A DNA stretch of 5,848 bases from Treponema sp. (GTDB lineage Bacteria > Spirochaetota > Spirochaetia > Treponematales > Breznakiellaceae), in contig JAISTO010000093.1 in assembly GCA_031272575.1 (NCBI GenBank), positions 1-5,848 on the forward strand, read 5' to 3'. Of the stretch, positions 1 to 5,075 are shown one piece after another. The translations under genes and the position numbers were made by a program. Position 1 is the first letter of the stretch, and each line of letters begins with the position of its first letter. The notes under the pieces are model-generated. The model was not told where the DNA came from. It ran no database searches and was given only the letters and a program-made list of their open reading frames with translations.

Positions 1-140
1 ATGAGGGCGCGCAGGCAGGCGCCCCGCTCCATGGCCGCCCGGCTGCTGAGAGTGCCGTAATCGCCGCCGGTGTAGCGGCCGGGCTTTTCTACCGAGAGCA
101 GCGCCCCGCCGAGCGCGGCAAGCGGGTCAATGAAGCGCAT
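1..140 (-). CDS. Radical SAM protein, N-terminal fragment (TIGR03960-like)
   Basis: Only the first 46 codons are in the window; the gene continues past position 1. Reverse-strand translation from the ATG at 140-138 begins MRFIDPLAALGGALLSVEKP, followed by GRYTGGDYGTLSSRAAMERG. The segment 'VEKPGRYTGGDYG' matches the N-terminal signature (VEKPxRYxGGE) that I know from a large uncharacterised radical SAM family in clostridia and spirochaetes (TIGR03960-type, with an N-terminal cobalamin-binding-like region). The iron-sulfur CxxxCxxC motif would lie outside the window, so the radical SAM assignment rests on this N-terminus alone. The start lies inside the end of the protease gene (14-nt overlap, different frame). 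No strong Shine-Dalgarno sequence is visible, so translation is probably coupled to that gene. The reaction and substrate of the family are unknown to me. Confidence 0.62.
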   Translation of the reverse strand, partial: MRFIDPLAALGGALLSVEKPGRYTGGDYGTLSSRAAMERGACLRAL

Positions 141-597
141 GGGGACCGGGCAGCGCGGGAGGCGGGGGCTGTGTGGACTGTACCGCCCTGACAAACTTCG
201 CCCACATATCGCCGTGGGCGCCGGCGAGTCGTTGATTCACCGGATCGACCAGCAGGTCCATGTCTTCCAAGGGAATAACCCCCAGAAGGTCTTGATCCTC
301 TCCGGGGAGCACTATGGGGAAACATATCGTGTAACGGTCTTTCCAGTGCACCTCCACCGCCCCCGCTTTCATTCCTTCCTTTTTTTCGCCCCCGGCCACG
401 GTGACGATTTGAGGGTCCCGCACTTCCAGGCCCAGCCGCATGGCCGTGGCTTCCGTCAGGATTAACGAGCCGCAGCCTGTATCGACCAGCACCGGCGCTG
501 TGACCTGGCGGACTTCCTGCTCTTTGAGGAAACTGCCTCTGGCCCGCGTCAGGTCATCAGCGTTTATCAGGGTGATGTTTTCCCGTACTTCGCCCAT
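127..597 (-). CDS. Single-domain clan AA (retropepsin-like) aspartic protease
   Basis: A 156-residue protein with the features of the small bacterial clan AA aspartic protease family. The catalytic triad motif D39-T40-G41 lies in 'APVLVDTGCGSLILTE'. The expected downstream hydrophobic-Gly element is 'DLLGVIPLEDMDLLVDP' (about residues 103-119), whose 'PLEDMD' form is typical of a group I know from treponemes and cyanobacteria. With one DTG per chain it would have to act as a homodimer. No signal peptide or membrane segment is visible, so it is probably cytoplasmic. Substrates of such proteins are mostly unknown. The last 20 or so residues are proline-rich and look unconserved. The ATG at 597 is fixed by a strong Shine-Dalgarno sequence 8 nt upstream. 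It follows the EIIA gene by 29 nt and overlaps the radical SAM start. The Cys directly after DTG is uncommon (Ala or Ser is usual), but the catalytic Asp is intact. Confidence 0.82.
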   Translation of the reverse strand: MGEVRENITLINADDLTRARGSFLKEQEVRQVTAPVLVDTGCGSLILTEATAMRLGLEVRDPQIVTVAGGEKKEGMKAGAVEVHWKDRYTICFPIVLPGEDQDLLGVIPLEDMDLLVDPVNQRLAGAHGDMWAKFVRAVQSTQPPPPALPGPHALH

Positions 598-605
598 ATA
601 TGCCG

Positions 606-612
606 CCTCCTT
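606..612 (-). promoter_or_regulatory. Ribosome binding site of the aspartic protease gene
   Basis: Reads AAGGAGG on the minus strand, 8 nt before the ATG at 597. It is one of the best Shine-Dalgarno matches in the window and fixes the start of the protease. The 29-nt gap to the EIIA stop codon contains no terminator-like hairpin, which is consistent with co-transcription. Confidence 0.8.
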
Positions 613-626
613 GTTTTGGTATGTCC

Positions 627-1112
627 TTATGGTAGTACAAACCCGCCCCCCTGTGCAAGGCCGGCTGGTGCGTCCCGCAGGATGGCGCGGACTTCCTGCG
701 GGTCCTTCGCCTGTTGAATGTGCGCGGCCGCGCCGGATTGCAGGAAGTGCAGGAGTCTGCTCAGCACCCGCAGGTGTGTGTCCCGCGAGCCCTCACCGAG
801 CAGGAGCAGGAACAAGAGGTGTACCGGCCCGTGGTGAGCGGAGCAGTAGTCTATACCCTTGCGCGAAAGACCTATCGCCCCGATGATGCCCTCGAACCCG
901 CGGCAGTACCCATGCGGCACCGCCACCCCGGCCATGACGGACGTTTCCATTTTGGCCTCCCGGTCATAAATGGCCGAAAGCATTTCCGCGCTGTCCAGAT
1001 CCGCACGGAGAGCGGCTATAGCCCCGACCAGTTCCTCGAAGCACGTATCTTTTGTCGTGCCTCTGAGATCCAGGTTTATGAGGCGCTCGTCAAAAATATC
1101 AATCAACAACAT
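627..1112 (-). CDS. PTS EIIA domain protein (fructose/Ntr type, PtsN-like)
   Basis: A 161-residue single-domain protein of the PTS_EIIA_2 family. The phosphorylatable His is H67 in 'GVAVPHGYCRG', the standard (A/V)(V/I)PHG active-site motif. The second conserved His region is 'DTHLRVLSRLLHFL' (H113), following 'GPVHLLFLLLLGEGS'. EIIA proteins accept phosphate from HPr or NPr. The fructose/mannitol type passes it to a sugar permease, whereas free-standing Ntr types act as regulators, classically of potassium and nitrogen functions. No EIIB or EIIC gene lies in the window, so a regulatory role is more likely. The frame is open upstream to 1229, but the ATG at 1112 is chosen because a Shine-Dalgarno sequence (AGGAGG) lies 4 nt upstream and the family-like sequence begins there ('MLLIDIFDERLINLDL'). 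The C-terminus 'GLAQGGGFVLP' looks divergent. Whether it is specifically PtsN cannot be decided. Confidence 0.85.
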   Translation of the reverse strand: MLLIDIFDERLINLDLRGTTKDTCFEELVGAIAALRADLDSAEMLSAIYDREAKMETSVMAGVAVPHGYCRGFEGIIGAIGLSRKGIDYCSAHHGPVHLLFLLLLGEGSRDTHLRVLSRLLHFLQSGAAAHIQQAKDPQEVRAILRDAPAGLAQGGGFVLP

Positions 1113-1116
1113 AGTT

Positions 1117-1123
1117 CCTCCTG
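1117..1123 (-). promoter_or_regulatory. Ribosome binding site deciding the EIIA start
   Basis: Reads CAGGAGG on the minus strand, with 4 nt (AACT) before the ATG at 1112. It supports the shorter 161-residue EIIA over a version extended by 39 codons, whose extra residues do not look like EIIA sequence and would overlap the preceding gene. Confidence 0.75.
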
Positions 1124-1126
1124 TAT

Positions 1127-1146
1127 TGGGTATGCGCATATACCCA
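1127..1146. promoter_or_regulatory. Palindromic hairpin upstream of the EIIA gene, possible operator or leader hairpin
   Basis: The arms TGGGTAT (1127-1133) and ATACCCA (1140-1146) form a perfect 7-bp stem around a 6-nt loop. Nested in it is a perfect 10-bp palindrome, TATGCGCATA (1131-1140). It lies in the 79-nt gap between the small membrane protein gene and the EIIA gene, 3 nt upstream of the EIIA Shine-Dalgarno sequence. No T-run follows on the minus strand, so it is not a typical terminator. A repressor site, an mRNA-stabilising hairpin or a translation-control hairpin are all possible. I see no convincing promoter in this gap. Confidence 0.45.
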
Positions 1147-1191
1147 TAGAATGTATGAGAGCGAAAAGAAGACGCGAAAAAGGAGGAAGGA

Positions 1192-1563
1192 TTAAATGCG
1201 CAGTTTGAAGGGGGTGCCATTGCCGGCATGAAGGGAAGGGAATGTATCGACAGCGAAGAGCGGCGATTTCGTCAGCGTACCCGCCAAGGCCTGGGTGCCC
1301 GGCGATGCGCACTGCCGCTGCGTGTCCGCGCGGAAGGCGGCGGCATTGGAGTGAAGGTATTCGGCCACTGCCAGACAGTCAACCTGCGCGTCATCGCAGG
1401 TGTACGATGCATCGGACAGGGGGCGCTCACCCGCAGCGTCGATGGAACGGAAGGGTTCGAGCGCGGCAAGGAGGAAAAGCCCGAACACCGCGGCGCCCAG
1501 ACAGGCAGCCAGCAGGCGGGACCAGGCGCTTTGTTTCCAAAATGCCGCCGTCAACCGATTCAT
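1192..1563 (-). CDS. Small single-span membrane protein, unknown function
   Basis: I do not recognise this family. The 123-residue protein has a short basic N-terminus (MNRLTAAFWKQSAWSR), then a hydrophobic segment at about residues 17-35 (LLAACLGAAVFGLFLLAAL), which fits an uncleaved signal anchor. About 85 residues follow, probably exported. That outer part has Cys at 56, 63 and 85 (plus C21 in the membrane segment), including a CDDAQVDC pair, so a disulfide is possible. There is no lipobox at a convincing distance. The ATG at 1563 is preferred over the GTG at 1575 because it lies 8 nt after the P-II gene stop and directly behind a G-rich Shine-Dalgarno-like tract; the GTG would add four residues and overlap the stop as GTGA. 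Position suggests an accessory to the DUF1538/P-II system, but nothing in the sequence shows this. The frame is intact, but coding status is less certain than for its neighbours. Confidence 0.6.
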   Translation of the reverse strand: MNRLTAAFWKQSAWSRLLAACLGAAVFGLFLLAALEPFRSIDAAGERPLSDASYTCDDAQVDCLAVAEYLHSNAAAFRADTQRQCASPGTQALAGTLTKSPLFAVDTFPSLHAGNGTPFKLRI

Positions 1564-1564
1564 G

Positions 1565-1571
1565 CCCCCCC
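1565..1571 (-). promoter_or_regulatory. G7 tract acting as likely ribosome binding site of the small membrane protein
   Basis: On the minus strand AGGGGGGG falls between the TGA of the P-II gene (1574-1572) and the ATG at 1563, leaving a single C as spacer to the end of the tract. The G-run can pair loosely with the anti-Shine-Dalgarno sequence in several registers. Its length could change by slippage and so alter spacing. Confidence 0.4.
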
Positions 1572-2396
1572 TCACTCGCCGCTCAGCGGGGCCACCATAT
1601 CCGCGGGGACCGAGAAGATCAGGCCGCCGGCCTTTGAGGTGATGCCGTACGCTTCGCTGACGGCGCGCATAATCGCGGCCTTGTTTTCGCGCGCGGAGAG
1701 GATCAGGATGATCTCCCGCTCGTCCTGCACGGTGACGCCGAAGAACTTCACGGGGCCCTCGTGCGCGAGGCCGCGCGCGTTGATCACGGTGCCGCCCCGC
1801 GCGCCCGCCGCTTTTGCGCAGGCCATGAACTCGTCGCTGTAGCCCTGGTTGATCACCGATATGATCAGGTCGTTTTGAATTTCAGCCACTTTTCCCTCTC
1901 CTTTGGCGGACGCGGGCGCCCCTTCCCCGCCGCGCTCCGCCTTCAGCATATCGCTTGCGTGTATGCTCTCTTTGAAGGCATACAGGATCGTCGTGTTGAT
2001 TGCGGACAGGGGCACGGTGAACGCTATGCCCGCGCCCGGCGATGTGGAGCCGAACTTGCGCCGCACCTCCCGCACGAGATACGGGACCATCACCGCCTGC
2101 TCGAGGCAGATGAGCACCCCCTTGTCGCTCTTCCCAATGCCGAGCAGGTCGAGTATGTCCGAACTCGCCGTCCCCCGCCCCTTGCTTATAAAGTGAAAGC
2201 GCACCTTCGCGTCCTCGAAGATGCGGGACACGGCTTTTGTCTTGTCCCAATCGAGGATGACGAAGAGCAGGCGCAGGCTCGGCAGGGGGCGTTTTTTTGC
2301 GCCAGCCCCCCCCCCCTCTGCTGAAGATCCCCGCCGGGGAAGCAGTTTCGACGAGAGGCGCGAAAAAAACGCGCTGAGCGGATTGCGTTTACACAT
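1572..2396 (-). CDS. Double P-II-like regulatory protein (tandem GlnB-like domains)
   Basis: A 274-residue protein with two GlnB/P-II-like ferredoxin-fold domains. Domain 1 spans about residues 41-132 (starts LRLLFVILDWDKTKAVSRIF, ends GIAFTVPLSAI). Domain 2 spans about 175-270, with P-II hallmarks 'AKAAGARGGTVINARG', 'VKFFGVTVQDEREIILIL' and 'GGLIFSVPADMVAPL'. A charged Gly/Ala-rich linker (about 140-172) joins them. Residues 1-40 are basic and low-complexity. Classical P-II proteins are about 112 residues, bind ATP/ADP and 2-oxoglutarate as trimers, and control transporters and enzymes. Here the usual T-loop Tyr motif (YRGAEY-like) is absent from domain 2, so uridylylation is unlikely. The ATG at 2396 overlaps the stop of the DUF1538 gene by 8 nt, indicating coupled translation. 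By position it should regulate the DUF1538 protein; the ligand is unknown. An 11-G tract in the N-terminal linker could make the gene phase-variable. A TTG at 2402 is an alternative start. Confidence 0.82.
   Translation of the reverse strand: MCKRNPLSAFFSRLSSKLLPRRGSSAEGGGAGAKKRPLPSLRLLFVILDWDKTKAVSRIFEDAKVRFHFISKGRGTASSDILDLLGIGKSDKGVLICLEQAVMVPYLVREVRRKFGSTSPGAGIAFTVPLSAINTTILYAFKESIHASDMLKAERGGEGAPASAKGEGKVAEIQNDLIISVINQGYSDEFMACAKAAGARGGTVINARGLAHEGPVKFFGVTVQDEREIILILSARENKAAIMRAVSEAYGITSKAGGLIFSVPADMVAPLSGE
2306..2316 (-). repeat. Poly-G (G11) homopolymer tract inside the P-II-like gene
   Basis: Eleven consecutive C on the plus strand, read as G11 on the coding strand, cover codons 26-31 (E-G-G-G-A region) in the low-complexity linker before the first P-II domain. 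An A7 run lies close downstream in the coding direction (2298-2292). Tracts of this length are prone to slipped-strand mispairing; gain or loss of one base would frameshift the protein near residue 30. In the given sequence the frame is intact. Confidence 0.85.
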
Positions 2397-3897
2397 TATC
2401 AAGCCCCCCCGCCGAACCGGGCAGATCCGCGAACTCGGTGATCGAGCCGGCCTCGACCGCGGACACGGCCTCGCTCAGCGCCTCCTGCGCAAGCGCGGCC
2501 CTGCGCTCGGAGGTCTTCACTTTCATCTGGTACATTACCCCCATCAACTGAATGATGACCAGCGGCGTCATTGCCACCATGGCCACTATGCCGAACGCGT
2601 CCCGCATCATGTCCCCGCCGGAACCCGCGCAGGCCCCCATCGCGAGCGGGAGCAGGAAGGTCGATGTCATGGGGCCGGAGCAGACGCCGCCCGAGTCGAA
2701 CGCGATGCCGGTAAACATTTTTGGGACGAAAAAGGTCAAGAGGATGGCGAACGCGTAGCCCGGCACCAAAATGTACATGATCGGAATTTTGAGCAGTATG
2801 CGCAGCATCGTAATGCCGAGCGCTATGGACATACCCACGGAGAGCCCGCGTTTCATCACCTTTTGCGGAATCGCGCCCGCGGAAATTTCTTCCACCTGCT
2901 TGTTCAGGACGTGCACCGCCGGTTCCGCCGCGACGATGAAGTAGCCGATCACCACCCCCAGGGGGACGAGCACCCACTTGAGTTCCGCGGAGGCGGCAAG
3001 GCGGGTGCCGAGCATCTGCCCCACCGGAATAAAGCCCACATTCACGCCGGTGAGGAAGACCACCAGCCCGATGAAGGTGTAGAGGAAGCCGATGAAGATG
3101 CGGCCTATCTGGCGCCGTTTGTAGCGCCGCGAAAAAAGCTGGAAAATCAAAAAGAAGATGACGATAGCCGCGAGCGCGATGCAGACTTCTTTTATGTATT
3201 CAGGAATTTTAAAAATGAAACGGACGACCACATCACGGGAGTCCGCTGGTTCGTCGATGACGCCGAGCGCGGCCTGCGCCCCCTCCGGGTGGTAGAAGAT
3301 GCCGAGAAGGAGCACCGCGAGTATCGGGCCTATGCTGCACAGGGAGACGAGGCCGAAACTGTCGTCTGAAGAGCCCTTGTCGCCCCGCACGGACGCGACG
3401 CCGACACCAAGCGCGAGGATGAACGGTACCGTCATGGGGCCCGTGGTGACGCCGCCGGAATCGAAGGCCACGGGGATGAAGGCGCTCGGAGTGAAGGGCA
3501 GAAACGCGATGACGAGGAAGAGCCCCACGCCGGCCGCTACCGTCAATATAAGGGCCATGTTGGGAATGGACGGCACCTGCGCCGCCAGCACCTGGAGGTC
3601 CGGCTCCGACACGGTGATGATCACCCCCATGATCAGACTGACCGCCAGGGTAAGGACGAGGCTCGTCGAGCGGGTGAGTTGTACGCCGATGCCCTCGCCC
3701 ATGGGCATCATCGCCATATCCGCGCCCAGGGTGAAAAAGCCCATGCCGATAATCAAGAGCGCGGCCCCCACGACAAACATGAGGATGGTGCCCGTGGGCA
3801 AAGGCTCGAGCACCACGCTCGCGACAAGCACTATCGCGGTAATCGGCAGCACCGACGAGAAGGCTTCGCGAATTTTTTCCCAGAGTACCTTGTTCAT
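2389..3897 (-). CDS. DUF1538 integral membrane protein, probable transporter
   Basis: A 502-residue polytopic protein with about twelve hydrophobic segments. It carries two copies of the DUF1538 signature: AFDSGGVTTGPMT at residues 144-156, followed by 'DDSFGLVSLCSIGPILAV', and AFDSGGVCSGPMT at 399-411, followed by 'RDAFGIVAMVAMTPLVII'. Other paired elements are 'VSEPDLQVLAAQV' (about 96) and 'AAEPAVHVLNKQV' (about 323), so the protein is an internal duplication offset by about 230-255 residues, as in many secondary transporters. Glycine-rich re-entrant-like motifs and conserved Asp inside the membrane domain suggest a substrate or ion path; the substrate is unknown. A soluble tail of about 45 residues follows the last span and could be the contact for the P-II-like partner. 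The ATG at 3897 overlaps the upstream stop as ATGA with no clear Shine-Dalgarno sequence, so translation is probably coupled. Length and both repeats look complete. Confidence 0.9.
   Translation of the reverse strand: MNKVLWEKIREAFSSVLPITAIVLVASVVLEPLPTGTILMFVVGAALLIIGMGFFTLGADMAMMPMGEGIGVQLTRSTSLVLTLAVSLIMGVIITVSEPDLQVLAAQVPSIPNMALILTVAAGVGLFLVIAFLPFTPSAFIPVAFDSGGVTTGPMTVPFILALGVGVASVRGDKGSSDDSFGLVSLCSIGPILAVLLLGIFYHPEGAQAALGVIDEPADSRDVVVRFIFKIPEYIKEVCIALAAIVIFFLIFQLFSRRYKRRQIGRIFIGFLYTFIGLVVFLTGVNVGFIPVGQMLGTRLAASAELKWVLVPLGVVIGYFIVAAEPAVHVLNKQVEEISAGAIPQKVMKRGLSVGMSIALGITMLRILLKIPIMYILVPGYAFAILLTFFVPKMFTGIAFDSGGVCSGPMTSTFLLPLAMGACAGSGGDMMRDAFGIVAMVAMTPLVIIQLMGVMYQMKVKTSERRAALAQEALSEAVSAVEAGSITEFADLPGSAGGLDNV
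2404..2410 (-). promoter_or_regulatory. G7 tract serving as likely ribosome binding site of the P-II-like gene
   Basis: A run of seven G on the minus strand lies 7 nt before the ATG at 2396, inside the last codons of the DUF1538 gene (GGLDNV). It is the only Shine-Dalgarno-like element before that start. It doubles as coding sequence and could vary in length by slippage, which would also frameshift the last few DUF1538 codons. Confidence 0.4.
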
Positions 3898-5075
3898 CGG
3901 GTGGAGTGTAGCATAAATGGGGAGAAAGGTAAAGGGGATATGGGGAAGAGATTTTCCCTCGGCGCTATGCGCATCGTCTCATGTTCATAGATAACCTCCT
4001 CGCCGTCCGGCTCCTCGTAGTACGAGAGACGGGCCTTGGGGTTGAGCGCCAGGAGTGCGTCCGCGGCCGCGTTGCAGGCGATGCGGTTCTGCTCGCGGGG
4101 GCTGAAGGCCCGGCAGGTGGGGCAGGAGCACCAAACGGCGCTGCCGCTCCGCGCGGGCCACACATGGAAGACGGCATCGTCCGGGATCGCGCCGCCCGCG
4201 GCCTGGAAACAGCGGCCCGCCTCCTGCCGCACCCGCCGCAGCGTCTCCGGGTGGGTGGGACAGAAGCAGCCGTCCTTGCGGCGCCTGCCATCCTCCATGC
4301 GGAAGAGGTCTTTGTGAAAGAGGAAGAGCCGGCGGGGGAGCAGGTACGGCAGTTCCCAGCCCCCCTCTTCGATAAGGAGCCTCCGCCTGGCGGCGCGGCG
4401 CATAAGAATGGCGCGCAGGCGGGAGGTCTGTCCGGGGCCCGGGGCCAGGTCCCTGAAGGGGAGCACGATCGCGTCCATCCTGGTGCGCGCGGCCCAGTCG
4501 ATCACCTCATCCGGGGACTTGAACGGCTTTTCCCGCGTCCAGACCATGCGCCTGCGCAGGGCTATCGTGTCCGCGCCGCTCCCCGGCAGGGGGGAGGGCT
4601 TGTACGCGGAAGCGGCCGCCAGGGGGTATCGCGCCTGCGCGGCGGCGTCTGGAGGACAGGGGGGCAGCGTCTCCTTCCCGGGGGCAGGCCAGGCAAAGCC
4701 CAGCGCCTCCAGGAAGTCGTAGACCCCGTTTGCCATGCCGTGCCGGGACTCGCCGTAGATTTCGACCCGCTCCGGCGCGGCCCGCCACGAGAAACCCGGC
4801 CCCTCCTGGCGCGTAAGCCCCTTGTTCAGCAGGATGACAGGTGTCTCCGGCGGCGGCGCAGCCCCCTCCGCGTCGACGATGGGCGGCAGGCTGCCAAACA
4901 GCCCGGCCCGCTTGCGGAGGGCCGCAATACAGCGCGCAAGATCGCGCGCCTCTGGCGGCGACTCCGCCGTTATGCCCGGCGCTGCGCCGGCGAGGCTGTC
5001 CGGAGCCCCCTTCAAGAAGGGGGACAGTATGATCCACGGCTTTGCAGCATCAAAGTGAGCGGGATTGGCAGTCAT
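3894..5075 (-). CDS. DUF4838-like glycosidase-related protein, probably C-terminally truncated
   Basis: A 393-residue soluble protein. Residues about 12-135 resemble the N-terminal alpha/beta domain found ahead of GH67/GH20-type and DUF4838 barrels: an ILLNKG strand (81-86), then 'VEIYGESRHGMANGVYDFLEALGFAWPAPG' read in two halves (about 104-133). Residues about 185-378 resemble the DUF4838 barrel, with Cys-rich 'CFCPTHPETL' (270-279) and 'VWCSCPTCRAFSPREQNR' (314-331), the latter close to the family's CxCxxC...S.R pattern. No signal peptide is seen, although many relatives are exported. Relatives I know of are usually well over 500 residues. Here the frame ends soon after 'MRIAPRENLFP' with a tail, 'ISPLPFSPFMLHSTR', that looks like translated intergenic DNA. 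A loss of the C-terminal part is therefore likely, and activity is doubtful. The ATG at 5075 overlaps the upstream stop (TGATG) and has a good Shine-Dalgarno sequence. The family call is by motif memory and is moderate. Confidence 0.6.
   Translation of the reverse strand: MTANPAHFDAAKPWIILSPFLKGAPDSLAGAAPGITAESPPEARDLARCIAALRKRAGLFGSLPPIVDAEGAAPPPETPVILLNKGLTRQEGPGFSWRAAPERVEIYGESRHGMANGVYDFLEALGFAWPAPGKETLPPCPPDAAAQARYPLAAASAYKPSPLPGSGADTIALRRRMVWTREKPFKSPDEVIDWAARTRMDAIVLPFRDLAPGPGQTSRLRAILMRRAARRRLLIEEGGWELPYLLPRRLFLFHKDLFRMEDGRRRKDGCFCPTHPETLRRVRQEAGRCFQAAGGAIPDDAVFHVWPARSGSAVWCSCPTCRAFSPREQNRIACNAAADALLALNPKARLSYYEEPDGEEVIYEHETMRIAPRENLFPISPLPFSPFMLHSTR

Noticed and set aside
1113..1229. 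N-terminal extension of the EIIA protein to 1229
   Set aside because: The extra 39 residues do not resemble the family, include the palindrome region, and lack a ribosome site. The internal ATG at 1112 has AGGAGG.
1176..1233. Plus-strand start: AAGGAGGAAGGATTAAATG
   Set aside because: It looks like an ideal ribosome site and start codon at 1196, but the frame stops after 11 codons (TGA at 1229-1231). It overlaps the end of the small membrane protein gene on the other strand.
2221..3369. Long plus-strand open frame of 382 codons
   Set aside because: It lies opposite the DUF1538 and P-II genes. Its protein is rich in His, Arg, Asp and Glu in the low-complexity manner of GC-rich antisense frames, and the opposite strand has clear family motifs.
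3903..3915. Independent promoter directly upstream of the DUF1538 gene
   Set aside because: TATGCT resembles a -10, but no acceptable -35 is found at 16-18 nt and the transcript would start only about 6 nt before the ATG. It is kept only as a hint of former intergenic DNA.
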